Source: Bacteroidales bacterium
Lineage (GTDB): Bacteria; Bacteroidota; Bacteroidia; Bacteroidales; WCHB1-69
Direction: 5' to 3'
Length of the DNA stretch: 64,000 bases
NCBI GenBank assembly: GCA_017617445.1
Contig: JAFZWE010000015.1
Location: 28,345-92,344, forward strand
The position numbers and the translations under genes are program-made. The notes under the pieces are model-generated. The model saw only the letters and a list, made by a program, of their open reading frames with translations. It was not told the origin of the DNA and searched no databases. How positions within the stretch are numbered: position 1 is the first letter of the stretch; the number at the start of each line of letters is the position of its first letter. Of the stretch, positions 55,554 through 63,893 are shown in pieces.

Positions 55554-56345
55554 ATGAAAACAAGATTTTTGCAACTGATCGTCATCGCCGCACTTTTTGC
55601 AGGCACATTGTTCAACTTGTCGGCACAGTCGTCCAGCGACTTCACGCGGTGGAAAATCAAGGCTGTGGTCGCCGAAATTACCCGGGACTGCCGCACCGAC
55701 TATGAGAAGGCTCAAGCCATCTATGAATGGATTGTGAGAAATGTGGACTATAATCACGATCTTGTGGACAGTATTCAAATGATATCTGACTCTGTCTCCA
55801 TATACGATCCTCTCAACAGCGACAGCTATATGCGGAATCTGAACGAAGAAATGCTGGGCAAAGGGGTGGCTGTTTTTGAAAAAAGAAGTGGAATCTGCAG
55901 CAATATCTCCCACTTGTACAAACTTATGTGTACCGAAGCAGGATTGAGATGCAAAATAGTCCTCGGCATCAATATCGGATTGGACGGAATTGGAGGACAT
56001 GCGTGGAATATTGTTGAAATCCATGGCAAGAAACATCTTGTGGATGTAACCGCCGGAATAGGTGCCCGGGAATTGACATGGCTTGACATGCTATTCCCCC
56101 AATCGGAGAAAAGGAATTACTTTGATGCCAGCCCCTCCTTTTTTATCAAAAATGGGTACTACCCTTTGCATAAAGAAGACCAGTGTTTGTCAGTTCCCAT
56201 TACCGTTGATCGGTTTGCTGGCAGGATGGCCAGACTGTATAAAGGTTTTCTGCCTAATAGCTTGGTAAATTATATCAAGAAAAATTATTGCAGTGGTATT
56301 CTGGAAATGCAGAATCTGTTTGGGGATATCGCCTGTGATTTCTAA
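55554..56345 (+). CDS. Exported transglutaminase-like protein
   Basis: This 263-residue protein has a signal peptide ending FNLSAQ (1-25). The triad is Cys115 (RSGICSNISHLY), His149 (GGHAWNIVE) and Asp164 (HLVDVT), with AQAIYEWIVRNVDYN before it. It is a periplasmic or secreted counterpart of the 54436 protein and shares its C-terminal region. The leader is clearly related to the signal peptides of the 56415 and 58852 proteins, whose mature parts are different. Confidence 0.85.
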   Translation: MKTRFLQLIVIAALFAGTLFNLSAQSSSDFTRWKIKAVVAEITRDCRTDYEKAQAIYEWIVRNVDYNHDLVDSIQMISDSVSIYDPLNSDSYMRNLNEEMLGKGVAVFEKRSGICSNISHLYKLMCTEAGLRCKIVLGINIGLDGIGGHAWNIVEIHGKKHLVDVTAGIGARELTWLDMLFPQSEKRNYFDASPSFFIKNGYYPLHKEDQCLSVPITVDRFAGRMARLYKGFLPNSLVNYIKKNYCSGILEMQNLFGDIACDF

Positions 56346-56414
56346 AAAAATGCCCAATGATGTATGTATAAATAGGTAACTATAGATTTTCAATTAATTT
56401 TAAACCAATTTATT

Positions 56415-57833
56415 ATGAGAAATAGATTTTTACAACTGGTTTTTTTTATCGCTCTCCTTGTGAGCGCAAGTATCAATCTTTGGGCGCAGGAGGATGCCGA
56501 AGCCCCCACATTTGCGGAAGAGGAAGAATATGGGGATGAAGAGGTGTGGGCTCCCGGGCCCACCTTCTACCAGCAAGTGGTGGATTTCTTCAGCCGGCAT
56601 GGGGTAGTCATCACTTCGGTTTTTGATGAACCGAGAATGGCCTATCAAGGTGCTTTGAAGGATGAACTTGCCACTGCATTCCTCGTGCAAGATTACATGC
56701 TGGTCAATGTGCGGACGGTCGGTGACATCCTGTGCCAGATTATGAAGGCACGGTATTGCGGGCCCCATTCCGAGGTGATGGATTTTGAGAGGATTCAGTA
56801 TAGCACCTCCTGTATGGATTTCAAGGAGTACATGGAGCATTATCCCAATTCAAGTCGCTGGCACGAGGCTTATGACAAGTTTATGGCCACTTTATTGGCC
56901 ACAGTATGGCGAAGCGCCTGTTCTCAGGAAGACGAGGCCTATTACCAGAAATACCTGGAATTGTACAACAAGTTTTCGTATGAGTATTGCAGAGAAATGT
57001 ATGATGAGAGTGAGGAGGTGCCTGAGAACTGCCGTCTGCACTCTTTCGATTACGAAGGATATGACAAGATGCCTTTTTGTGAGAAGGCCGACGAGGCGGA
57101 ATCCAAGTTGGCAGGGCTGAGACAAAGACAGAAAGAGGAGGAAACAGTTTGGGAACAGGTGCAGGCAGCCCCCTCGTATGCTTCCTACTCCGCGTATTGC
57201 CAAAAATATCCGAAAGGACGGTGGACGGAACAGGCCCAAATGGCCATGTGTGATATGGAACTTCCTGACTGGCAGCGGGCGGTGGCGGCTAATGCCCGCG
57301 AAGACTATGAGGCATTCCTGCGCCAATACCCCGACGGCTACTACGCCCCCAGCGCCGCCCGTCACCTCCAAGACGTGTTCCAAGCGGCCCACCACCTTAA
57401 ACGGGATTTTAGAGTGCTGTTTCCGGTTAAAGAACCTTCAGGAATGGAATATGCGCAAGTGGGCATCGCCAACGACTGCCCCACAGAAAGCACCTACACC
57501 CTCACCTATACGGGCGGCACGGGCGGACAAGTGGTGCTGCGACCGGGCGAAACCGTATGGTTGACATTGATCCGGCCTGAATATCCGGAGGAATGCGGCG
57601 TTTTGGTGGAAAGCGACAAGGGTGAGGCCAAACTGTACGATTTGCGTATTGACAAAGGTGTGTACCTCATCAAAATCAATAATATGAATTTCAAATCTAT
57701 CGTTCAAGATGATCCATGGGAGACACCCAAAAGAGAGAAGACATCGAGAGTTGCGAACAAGCTTATACAGGAGGGAAAGCAGAAATTCGGTGCCGACCTG
57801 ATGTCACCAGAGAGGGATTCTATACATTACTGA
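56415..57833 (+). CDS. Secreted repeat protein of unknown function, copy A
   Basis: This 472-residue protein has a signal peptide (FFIALLVSASINLWAQ). Short helical units end in motifs such as YMEHYPNSSRW, YCQKYPKGRW and FLRQYPDGYYAPSA, a TPR-like or TolA-repeat style. A C-terminal beta-rich domain follows (TGGQVVLRPGETVWLTL, IDKGVYLIKINN). The 58852 protein has the same order with YPDGYY and VSLAPGEYQWVTL. No enzyme motif is seen; it is probably periplasmic. Confidence 0.65.
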   Translation: MRNRFLQLVFFIALLVSASINLWAQEDAEAPTFAEEEEYGDEEVWAPGPTFYQQVVDFFSRHGVVITSVFDEPRMAYQGALKDELATAFLVQDYMLVNVRTVGDILCQIMKARYCGPHSEVMDFERIQYSTSCMDFKEYMEHYPNSSRWHEAYDKFMATLLATVWRSACSQEDEAYYQKYLELYNKFSYEYCREMYDESEEVPENCRLHSFDYEGYDKMPFCEKADEAESKLAGLRQRQKEEETVWEQVQAAPSYASYSAYCQKYPKGRWTEQAQMAMCDMELPDWQRAVAANAREDYEAFLRQYPDGYYAPSAARHLQDVFQAAHHLKRDFRVLFPVKEPSGMEYAQVGIANDCPTESTYTLTYTGGTGGQVVLRPGETVWLTLIRPEYPEECGVLVESDKGEAKLYDLRIDKGVYLIKINNMNFKSIVQDDPWETPKREKTSRVANKLIQEGKQKFGADLMSPERDSIHY

Positions 57834-57886
57834 TATGTCCTCAAAACAAGTACTTTTCGCCAATTTGATTAACCCAATGTTTCTAA

Positions 57887-58180
57887 ATGAGTAACAAAAA
57901 ATTGACAACCATGGAGTATTTATTAGAAACCAACTTTTATCTTTTTATCATTGTGGTGTACATCCTTTCCTTCACTATCCTCGGTGCGCTGTTAGGTATA
58001 ATGGCTCTCTTTGAAGAATGGCCCGTTTCCCTAATGGAGATTGTAAAGACGGTGCTGAAAGGGTTGTTTTTCATTATCATATTGAGCTTCATTTTAGGTA
58101 CATTGTCTTACGGGCTAGGAGTTCTGGGCGAAAATTGTAATATAGACAGTTCGTGCTATCCTGAGTATCTCCCTTATTGA
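57887..58180 (+). CDS. Small two-helix membrane protein
   Basis: This 97-residue protein has two hydrophobic helices (FIIVVYILSFTILGALLGIM and GLFFIIILSFILGTLSYGLG) and a C-terminal tail with two cysteines (ENCNIDSSC). I do not recognise a family. Gene-like spacing (53 bases after the 56415 gene) supports it. Confidence 0.6.
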   Translation: MSNKKLTTMEYLLETNFYLFIIVVYILSFTILGALLGIMALFEEWPVSLMEIVKTVLKGLFFIIILSFILGTLSYGLGVLGENCNIDSSCYPEYLPY

Positions 58181-58543
58181 TAATCCCTCTCGAACTCACT
58201 CCCACACACGCGACGAACAGGAGACTGTTAACGAATCCTTTTTTTTCTCAATGAATTTCAGTGATATCAAAGATGATTGTATCATGTTGTATTTTCAGCT
58301 TTTGTTTAGCGGCCTTCGCAAAATCCAGAATACAGCTGCCCGCTATATATTGTCTGGTAAATTGAAAAGCAGCCGAGAACGGTAAGCCCGGAGCACAATA
58401 TTGTTTAAGCGTTTTTTTTTGAACTCATGATAGATTTCCCCTTTCCCATCACTATATAAAGTAGAAGCTGATTCAGTTACACGAACTTTTCAGTTGAAAC
58501 AAAGATAGTAAACAATTAATATCAATCTTAAAATTAAATAGTT
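58181..58543. other. Intergenic region before the third Cys-TM gene
   Basis: This 363-base stretch separates two halves of the accessory run. I see no clear terminator or TAnnTTTG box in it. A 44-codon frame (58251-58385, plus) is open but has no recognisable product. The last bases before 58544 are the usual AT-rich leader. Confidence 0.4.
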
Positions 58544-58819
58544 ATGAATGGGGTAAATATGTGTACAACTTGTATGGCACGACATTTTGATTCGCAAAAG
58601 GGAATTGTTTGCAGCACAACAGGCGAGAAATGTACTTGTGAGGGCTACTGTCAGAATTATCAGAAGGATGAAAGTAAGATCCAAGATGATGCCTATGTGC
58701 ACAATAGATGGCGCAAAATAAGCAAGCCATTTTGGCTTCAAATCATCCTTACACTAATGCTCGTCAGAGGACTTGTTTTCGTTCTTAAATTGATGACCAT
58801 TGGATTCATTTCAATGTAG
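58544..58819 (+). CDS. Small cysteine-rich one-pass membrane protein, copy 3
   Basis: This 91-residue protein has CTTC (7-10), GIVC (18-21), KCTC and CQNYQKDESKIQDD, then one C-terminal helix (LQIILTLMLVRGLVFVLKLM). It is the clearest member of the three-copy family: CxxC-x7-GIVC and C-x2-YQ-x-D-x3-I-x-DD align with copy 1. It is 32 bases before the 58852 secreted protein. Confidence 0.75.
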   Translation: MNGVNMCTTCMARHFDSQKGIVCSTTGEKCTCEGYCQNYQKDESKIQDDAYVHNRWRKISKPFWLQIILTLMLVRGLVFVLKLMTIGFISM

Positions 58820-58851
58820 TTAAGTTATTGTAATCATTAAAATATACAAAT

Positions 58852-60471
58852 ATGAAAACAAAATTTTTACCAGTTCTTATCTTTGCCGCACTGTTTGTGG
58901 ACACAATTTTTAACTTGTCGGCACATAAAGGGAACGGTGTGCGACAATGCTCAAATGAGACGCCAGTGTATGAATGTAGTGTTTTGTCTACTTTAGAAAA
59001 TGTATCAACCGTTTCTATTAACAAAAAGAAACCAGACCGCTGGCAGTCCCTTTTGAACATTCTGTCCCAAAATGGCGTTGACACTAACGGACTTAACGTT
59101 ACGTCAAAGGTACATATCACCAATCTCATTGCATTCGACTTAAAGAAAGAGTACAAAATAAAAGAGAGAATGATACTTGAGGATGAGATGTTGGGCACTA
59201 TTCTCACCGACCTTTATAGGAAAAAGATGTCAGGTAAGAAAACGGATGAGAAATATGATTATGAGATTTTGAGATATGACCCGACAATCGATGATTCAAA
59301 ATATGAAGCTTTTGTAAGAAAGTATCCATCCTCACGTTACAACGAAGAATTGCAGTCAAAATATCTTTGTTTGGAACAATATCGCAGTTGGGATAGGTGT
59401 CAATCAGACGAGGAAGAAACAGCTGTGTATAATATGTTTGGAGTGAGTCACTGTCCATATCCTGGCTTTGCGAGCTTGGCTGAAAGCAACAATGCGAAGC
59501 GTGCAATCAAAGAAGATTGGGATGCGGCCAAAAGAATCCATACTATACAGAGTTTCCAAAGTTTTATACATAAATACCCCTTAAGCGATAAAGCTAAAAT
59601 TGCCCAAAAAGAGATTGAGGAGATTAAAGTTTGGAAACAAGCTGAGGCAGCAGGAACTCATAAGAGTTACAGCCACTACTATACCTTGTATCGCAATGGT
59701 AGTATGGCGAAAGTAGCGATTGATAGACTTAGAGAGATAGAAGAACCAGCGTGGAGAGATGTCCAACAGCAAAACACGGTAACCGCATACGAGCGTTTTG
59801 TTGAACAGTATCCTGACGGCTATTACCGCGATAGTGCACTAAACCTGCAACTTGACATAGAACTATCAAAGTTTAAGGATTACGAAGATGATATGGAAGA
59901 AAGTTCTCCATTGGGTTTTAACGACCGCCAAGGATACAGTCAGATTTTTTTAGGAAATGTTGGAAAACCCGGGTCTGGGAGCATTATCTTTTCCCTGAAA
60001 GGGCAAAAGCCTTTCAAGGTCTCTTTAGCTCCGGGCGAGTATCAATGGGTTACCCTTCCTAATGGCGTGTATCACCTATATGCCACCTCTGACGGCGGAG
60101 CCAAATATAATGGGAAGAATACCCTCAATGTGGAGGATGGAATCTATGCAATAAGGCTCTACGCCTATACTACATTGGCCACAAACGATGATGTAATATC
60201 TCCAAAAATAAGAGAGCTTATGTCAACAGATAAAGAGGTGGTTCAACGTTTTGATTCAGAAATAATCTCGTATTGTATTCAAGCAACAGAGCGCCTTAAG
60301 GAACAGGATCTCAATACAAAAAGAAAAATTCTGAGAAATGTTTTCAGACGTCAGTGTGAGGAGGATAATGATAAAGAATCATACGAACTTATATTCGAAA
60401 TTACAGAAACTGAAGAGGGAATAGATTCAATCATACAGTTATTTCTTGAAGAGATTAAATCAGGTGAATAG
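58852..60471 (+). CDS. Secreted repeat protein of unknown function, copy B
   Basis: This 539-residue protein has a signal peptide (LIFAALFVDTIFNLSAH) that closely matches the 55554 leader. Helical units end in FVRKYPSSRY, FIHKYPLSDK and FVEQYPDGYYRDSA, followed by a beta-rich domain (FSLKGQKPFKVSLAPGEYQW, VEDGIYAIRLYAY) and an extra acidic helical C-terminus absent from copy A. Function unknown. Codon use is noticeably more AT-rich than in the core genes, as in most of this run. Confidence 0.65.
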   Translation: MKTKFLPVLIFAALFVDTIFNLSAHKGNGVRQCSNETPVYECSVLSTLENVSTVSINKKKPDRWQSLLNILSQNGVDTNGLNVTSKVHITNLIAFDLKKEYKIKERMILEDEMLGTILTDLYRKKMSGKKTDEKYDYEILRYDPTIDDSKYEAFVRKYPSSRYNEELQSKYLCLEQYRSWDRCQSDEEETAVYNMFGVSHCPYPGFASLAESNNAKRAIKEDWDAAKRIHTIQSFQSFIHKYPLSDKAKIAQKEIEEIKVWKQAEAAGTHKSYSHYYTLYRNGSMAKVAIDRLREIEEPAWRDVQQQNTVTAYERFVEQYPDGYYRDSALNLQLDIELSKFKDYEDDMEESSPLGFNDRQGYSQIFLGNVGKPGSGSIIFSLKGQKPFKVSLAPGEYQWVTLPNGVYHLYATSDGGAKYNGKNTLNVEDGIYAIRLYAYTTLATNDDVISPKIRELMSTDKEVVQRFDSEIISYCIQATERLKEQDLNTKRKILRNVFRRQCEEDNDKESYELIFEITETEEGIDSIIQLFLEEIKSGE

Positions 60472-60606
60472 ATGTTGATACACAACATATTGATGTTTGT
60501 GTTTTTGAAAAAAATTGTAACGGCTTTTAGTACATGAAAAAGAAATCAAGTTTTAGTTATGTGCTATAAATATTAAATCGTAAAACAAACTAAAAATAAA
60601 TGAGTT

Positions 60607-61326
60607 ATGAATACATTTTTTCTTAGAATCAGAAACATTTTGAAGAGCAAGAATTATACTGTGAATGGTATTTCTTTCAAGATGATGTTTGTTGATGGCG
60701 GCGCTTTTGAAATGGGTTCCTACCGCAGTTCTTTATCAAGTCCGGTTCACCATGTGATTGTGGACAGCTTTTATATCGGCGAGACAGTGGTGACACAGGG
60801 ACTTTGGAAGGCCGTGATGGGCGAACCGGCACCATACTATAGCAACGACAACATGCCTGTGGAAATGGTCTCATGGAACAATTGTCAAACGTTTGTAAAA
60901 AAATTGAACGAACTGTCTGGTGGAACCTTCCGTCTTCCCACAGAAGCAGAATGGGAGTTTGCGGCATATGGTGGCGGAAAACGCAGTCGTTCCCATATCT
61001 ATGACAGGTATAGTGGAACCAATGATGTTGGAAAAATCATGACGGGAGAGAAGTGTGAAGTGAAGCATTTCATTCCTAATGAGCTGGGATTGTATGATAT
61101 GAACGGATGTGTTTGGCAATGGGTCAATGACTATTATGGTGAATTCAGTGGAGAAACACAGACCAACCCCAAAGGTCCTGAGAGCGGATCTGCCCGTGTG
61201 ACACGCGGGGGATGTTATGGCAATGCTGAGCTGGCGAGTGTTTTGTGTACGGTCTCCAGCCGCAACCATTACCCTCAAGATTCAGGAGTTCCCGGTTTGG
61301 GCTTTCGTCTGGCCATGTCTGTGTAG
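60607..61326 (+). CDS. SUMF1/FGE-fold protein
   Basis: This 239-residue protein has the formylglycine-generating-enzyme-like fold: MMFVDGGAFEMGSYRSS, VIVDSFYIGETVVTQGLWKA, MPVEMVSWNNCQTFVKKLNE, FRLPTEAEWEFAAYGG, GLYDMNGCVWQWVNDYYGEF and a GFRLAMSV end. The RGGCYGNAELASVLCTVSSR segment lacks the paired active-site cysteines of true FGE, so it is more likely a binding or accessory protein. No signal peptide is visible. Confidence 0.85.
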   Translation: MNTFFLRIRNILKSKNYTVNGISFKMMFVDGGAFEMGSYRSSLSSPVHHVIVDSFYIGETVVTQGLWKAVMGEPAPYYSNDNMPVEMVSWNNCQTFVKKLNELSGGTFRLPTEAEWEFAAYGGGKRSRSHIYDRYSGTNDVGKIMTGEKCEVKHFIPNELGLYDMNGCVWQWVNDYYGEFSGETQTNPKGPESGSARVTRGGCYGNAELASVLCTVSSRNHYPQDSGVPGLGFRLAMSV

Positions 61327-61477
61327 CAGGAATGACAGACCGGTGATCCCAATCCATATCTGACAGGGGGAGCACAAAAACGAAAGGCAGCCGCGCCGTT
61401 CATGTTTTCAGCTCCCCCAGTTTCTCATTATGGTAAAAAGTTTTTGATGGAGGCGGTCAATGTTCATAAATATTATG

Positions 61478-61485
61478 TACTTTTG
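61478..61485 (+). promoter_or_regulatory. -7 box for the TonB-C gene pair
   Basis: TACTTTTG matches TAnnTTTG, 36 bases before the ATG at 61522. Confidence 0.55.
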
Positions 61486-61521
61486 CCGCTGATATTATAA
61501 ATGTTTCATTTACAATTGGCC

Positions 61522-62178
61522 ATGAAAGGAAAACAAATTTGTTCGTATTTGAAGTCGGTGCGGCGCGAGGTGGCGGCAGCCAATGGCATTGACTTGGAGA
61601 TTCCCGACTGTACTTTCGAGGGGGAATGCCCCGGCACGTGTCCCCGTTGCGAAGCGGAGGTGCGGCAGCTGGAACAGGCACTCTCACACCGGCAGAGTCT
61701 TTCCCAGAAAGTGGCCATCGTCGGAGTGGCGATGGGGCTGGCTCTTTCCGGCATGACAGCTGCTTCGGCCCAAAACGTGAATCCGCCGGATAGTGTCAAT
61801 TGTAAGGACTTAGTGCTTGGATTTGCAGATGATGAAACATCCGCAGATGAAGAAACAATAGTGGGAGATGCGCGTTTCCCGCAGATAAGGGCTGAGTTTC
61901 CTGGCGGAATGTCTGCATTACAGGAATTTCTTGCGGCAAACTGTCACTATCCGCAAAAAGCTCGAGAAAACGGACAACAAGGTGTGGTGCTGCTTGAATT
62001 TGTGGTGGAGAAAGATGGCACCATCTCCAATATAACTGTGCTGCGCGGTGTCTGTGAGGCTCTTGACGAAGAGGCCATCCGGGTGGTAAAAGCCATGCCG
62101 AAATGGAAGCCCGGGGAAAACAATGGCCAGCCGAGCCGCTCCTATTTCCAGCTGCCCATCACATTTGCAATAGAGTAA
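61522..62178 (+). CDS. TonB C-terminal-domain protein with N-terminal cysteine motif
   Basis: The product is 218 residues. The cytoplasmic N-terminus (KGKQICSYLKSVRREVAAAN, then FEGECPGTCPRCEAEVRQLE) is a zinc-ribbon-like block seen in several Bacteroidota proteins. A membrane helix follows (VAIVGVAMGLALSGMTAASA), then a TonB C-terminal domain (about 125-218; AEFPGGMSALQEFLAANC, GVVLLEFVVEKDGTISNITV, AIRVVKAMPKWKPG). It may interact with outer-membrane receptors. ATG 61501 would extend it by seven residues; 61522 begins the conserved KGK block. The last half is nearly identical to the next gene. Confidence 0.82.
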   Translation: MKGKQICSYLKSVRREVAAANGIDLEIPDCTFEGECPGTCPRCEAEVRQLEQALSHRQSLSQKVAIVGVAMGLALSGMTAASAQNVNPPDSVNCKDLVLGFADDETSADEETIVGDARFPQIRAEFPGGMSALQEFLAANCHYPQKARENGQQGVVLLEFVVEKDGTISNITVLRGVCEALDEEAIRVVKAMPKWKPGENNGQPSRSYFQLPITFAIE

Positions 62179-62217
62179 TTTTTTTTTAATAATGATGTAA
62201 TATAACTTGATTTCACC

Positions 62218-63123
62218 ATGAAAAAACTTCTTCTTATCTTCTTTTTGCTGGCCATTGTCGCTACAGGAATACAGGCCCAGACCTTCGTCCAAAAGTGCAG
62301 TACCGGGCAAGAGCTCAGGTATCAAATCCAAGCCGACCAGAAAACGGTGGCATTGGTGGAAATTGTGATGGAAGACTATCCTGACGATGACTATCCTGGA
62401 GACTTGGTCATCCCGGAGAAAGTCACCTACAAAGGGAGGAGTTATCTTGTTACTACCATCGGGAAACGGACATTTGTTGGCAATTATGGAGTACTGCAGA
62501 CCGTCACCATTCCCAAATCTATCACATTCATTGATGAAAGCGCATTTGGTGATGGAGGGGAGACCGGCATTTATGATGTGAAGGTTGCTAAAGACAATCC
62601 CATATATCAGGTGGAGGCTGAAAACAATGAAGATTCAACAATGAGCTCAGTAACATGGACAACAAGGCTCATAGACAAACGCACGCAGAAAGTACTTTGG
62701 TTCACTGTGGAAGAGTTAGTATTTTCGAATGATCCGGAAGAAATAATAGTTGAGCCGGAAATGAAAGAATATTTTATGGATGAAATAGTAGAAGTTGAAG
62801 AAGAGGAGCCCGTCACCCGCATCCCTGCATCCCTTGCTGAATTTCCCGGCGGGATGGCTGCATTACAGGAATATCTTGTCACGAACTGCCAGTATCCGCA
62901 AGAAGCTATAGAACAGGGACAGCAAGGCGTGGTGATGATTGAATTTGTGGTGGAGAAAGATGGCACCATCTCCAATATAACCGTGCAGCGCGGTGTCTGC
63001 GAGGCGCTTGACGAAGAGGCCATCCGGGTGGTGAAAGCCATGCCGAGATGGAAGCCTGCCGATGACAATGGGCGGAAGTGTCGCTCGTATTACACCATTC
63101 CTGTCATCTTTTTATTGAAGTAA
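62218..63123 (+). CDS. Exported TonB C-terminal-domain protein with LRR_5-like N-terminal part
   Basis: The product is 301 residues. The signal peptide (LLLIFFLLAIVATGIQAQ) is followed by a BspA/LRR_5-like stretch (LVIPEKVTYKGRSYLVTTIG, TVTIPKSITFIDESAFGDGG), an acidic linker and a C-terminal TonB domain (about 205-301) sharing most residues with the preceding gene. It has no membrane anchor except the cleaved signal, so it is probably periplasmic. A fusion of an unrelated N-terminus to a duplicated TonB-C end is the simplest reading. Confidence 0.8.
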   Translation: MKKLLLIFFLLAIVATGIQAQTFVQKCSTGQELRYQIQADQKTVALVEIVMEDYPDDDYPGDLVIPEKVTYKGRSYLVTTIGKRTFVGNYGVLQTVTIPKSITFIDESAFGDGGETGIYDVKVAKDNPIYQVEAENNEDSTMSSVTWTTRLIDKRTQKVLWFTVEELVFSNDPEEIIVEPEMKEYFMDEIVEVEEEEPVTRIPASLAEFPGGMAALQEYLVTNCQYPQEAIEQGQQGVVMIEFVVEKDGTISNITVQRGVCEALDEEAIRVVKAMPRWKPADDNGRKCRSYYTIPVIFLLK

Positions 63124-63174
63124 ATTTTTACGTTGCAAGCCTCGGGACGATTGTGTAATGATTTGATTTGAAAA

Positions 63175-63855
63175 ATGAGAAAAACAGCAAGAACACCTTT
63201 GCGGGAACGCCCCTTCCCGGACTACACGCGTACGGAAGAGTTGTGGAATATGTCCACTCATCTTGTGGGGGTGGGGTGTGCCATTGTCATGATGTGGATG
63301 GCAGTGCGGGCCTCATTGGAAAGTGGCTCGCGCTTGGCCTTGGAGTGCAGTATCATTTATGTGACTGCGGTGCTGATTACTTTTCTGTCTTCCAGTATCT
63401 ATCACGGCTTGCCCAAGGGAATGCCCAAACAGGTAATGCGCGTGGTGGACCATTGCGATATCTTTTTCACGATTGCCGGCACCTATACCCCTATCACCCT
63501 GCTGGGTATCAATCAGGTGAATCCTGCTATGGGATGGTCTATTTTCGGTGTGGAGTGGGGATTGGCCGTTGTTGGGGCCACCTTGAACGCCATTGATTTG
63601 AAAAAATACTCCAAATTTTCCATGGCTTGCTATCTGGGTATGGGCTGGTGCGTGATCATCAGCCTGCGTGACACAGTACTGGCCATGACATGGCAGGGTT
63701 TCTTGTGGATTATCGGGGGAGGAGTGGCATTTACCATTGGCGCAGTGCTTTACCTGATAGGAAAAAAGAAACCGTACAGGCATTCCGTCTTCCATGTTTT
63801 TGTGTTGATTGGAATTGTGATGCAGTTTTATGGAATTTGGCGGTATTTGCTTTGA
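63175..63855 (+). CDS. Hemolysin III / PAQR-like membrane protein
   Basis: This 226-residue protein has seven membrane helices. Motifs are EELWNMSTHLVGVGCAI, SSSIYHGLPKG, VDHCDIFFTIAGTYTPITLL and a C-terminal HSVFHVFVLIGIVMQF, the histidine-containing pattern of HlyIII/YqfA (PAQR) proteins. Despite the name, haemolysis is not implied; a metal-dependent hydrolase-like role is possible. Confidence 0.92.
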   Translation: MRKTARTPLRERPFPDYTRTEELWNMSTHLVGVGCAIVMMWMAVRASLESGSRLALECSIIYVTAVLITFLSSSIYHGLPKGMPKQVMRVVDHCDIFFTIAGTYTPITLLGINQVNPAMGWSIFGVEWGLAVVGATLNAIDLKKYSKFSMACYLGMGWCVIISLRDTVLAMTWQGFLWIIGGGVAFTIGAVLYLIGKKKPYRHSVFHVFVLIGIVMQFYGIWRYLL

Positions 63856-63875
63856 TTTTTGTATTTATTCTTATG

Positions 63876-63893
63876 AATTACGCAAGCGTAATT
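63876..63893. terminator. 8-bp hairpin between convergent genes, overlapping the partial gene's stop
   Basis: AATTACGC (63876-63883) pairs with GCGTAATT (63886-63893) around AA. Five bases later on the plus strand comes a run of seven T, so it may terminate the hemolysin III transcript. Confidence 0.45.

Noticed and set aside
58251-58385. 44-codon frame in the gap before the third Cys-TM gene
   Set aside because: No family, no promoter box and no conserved context was seen; kept only as a note on the gap.
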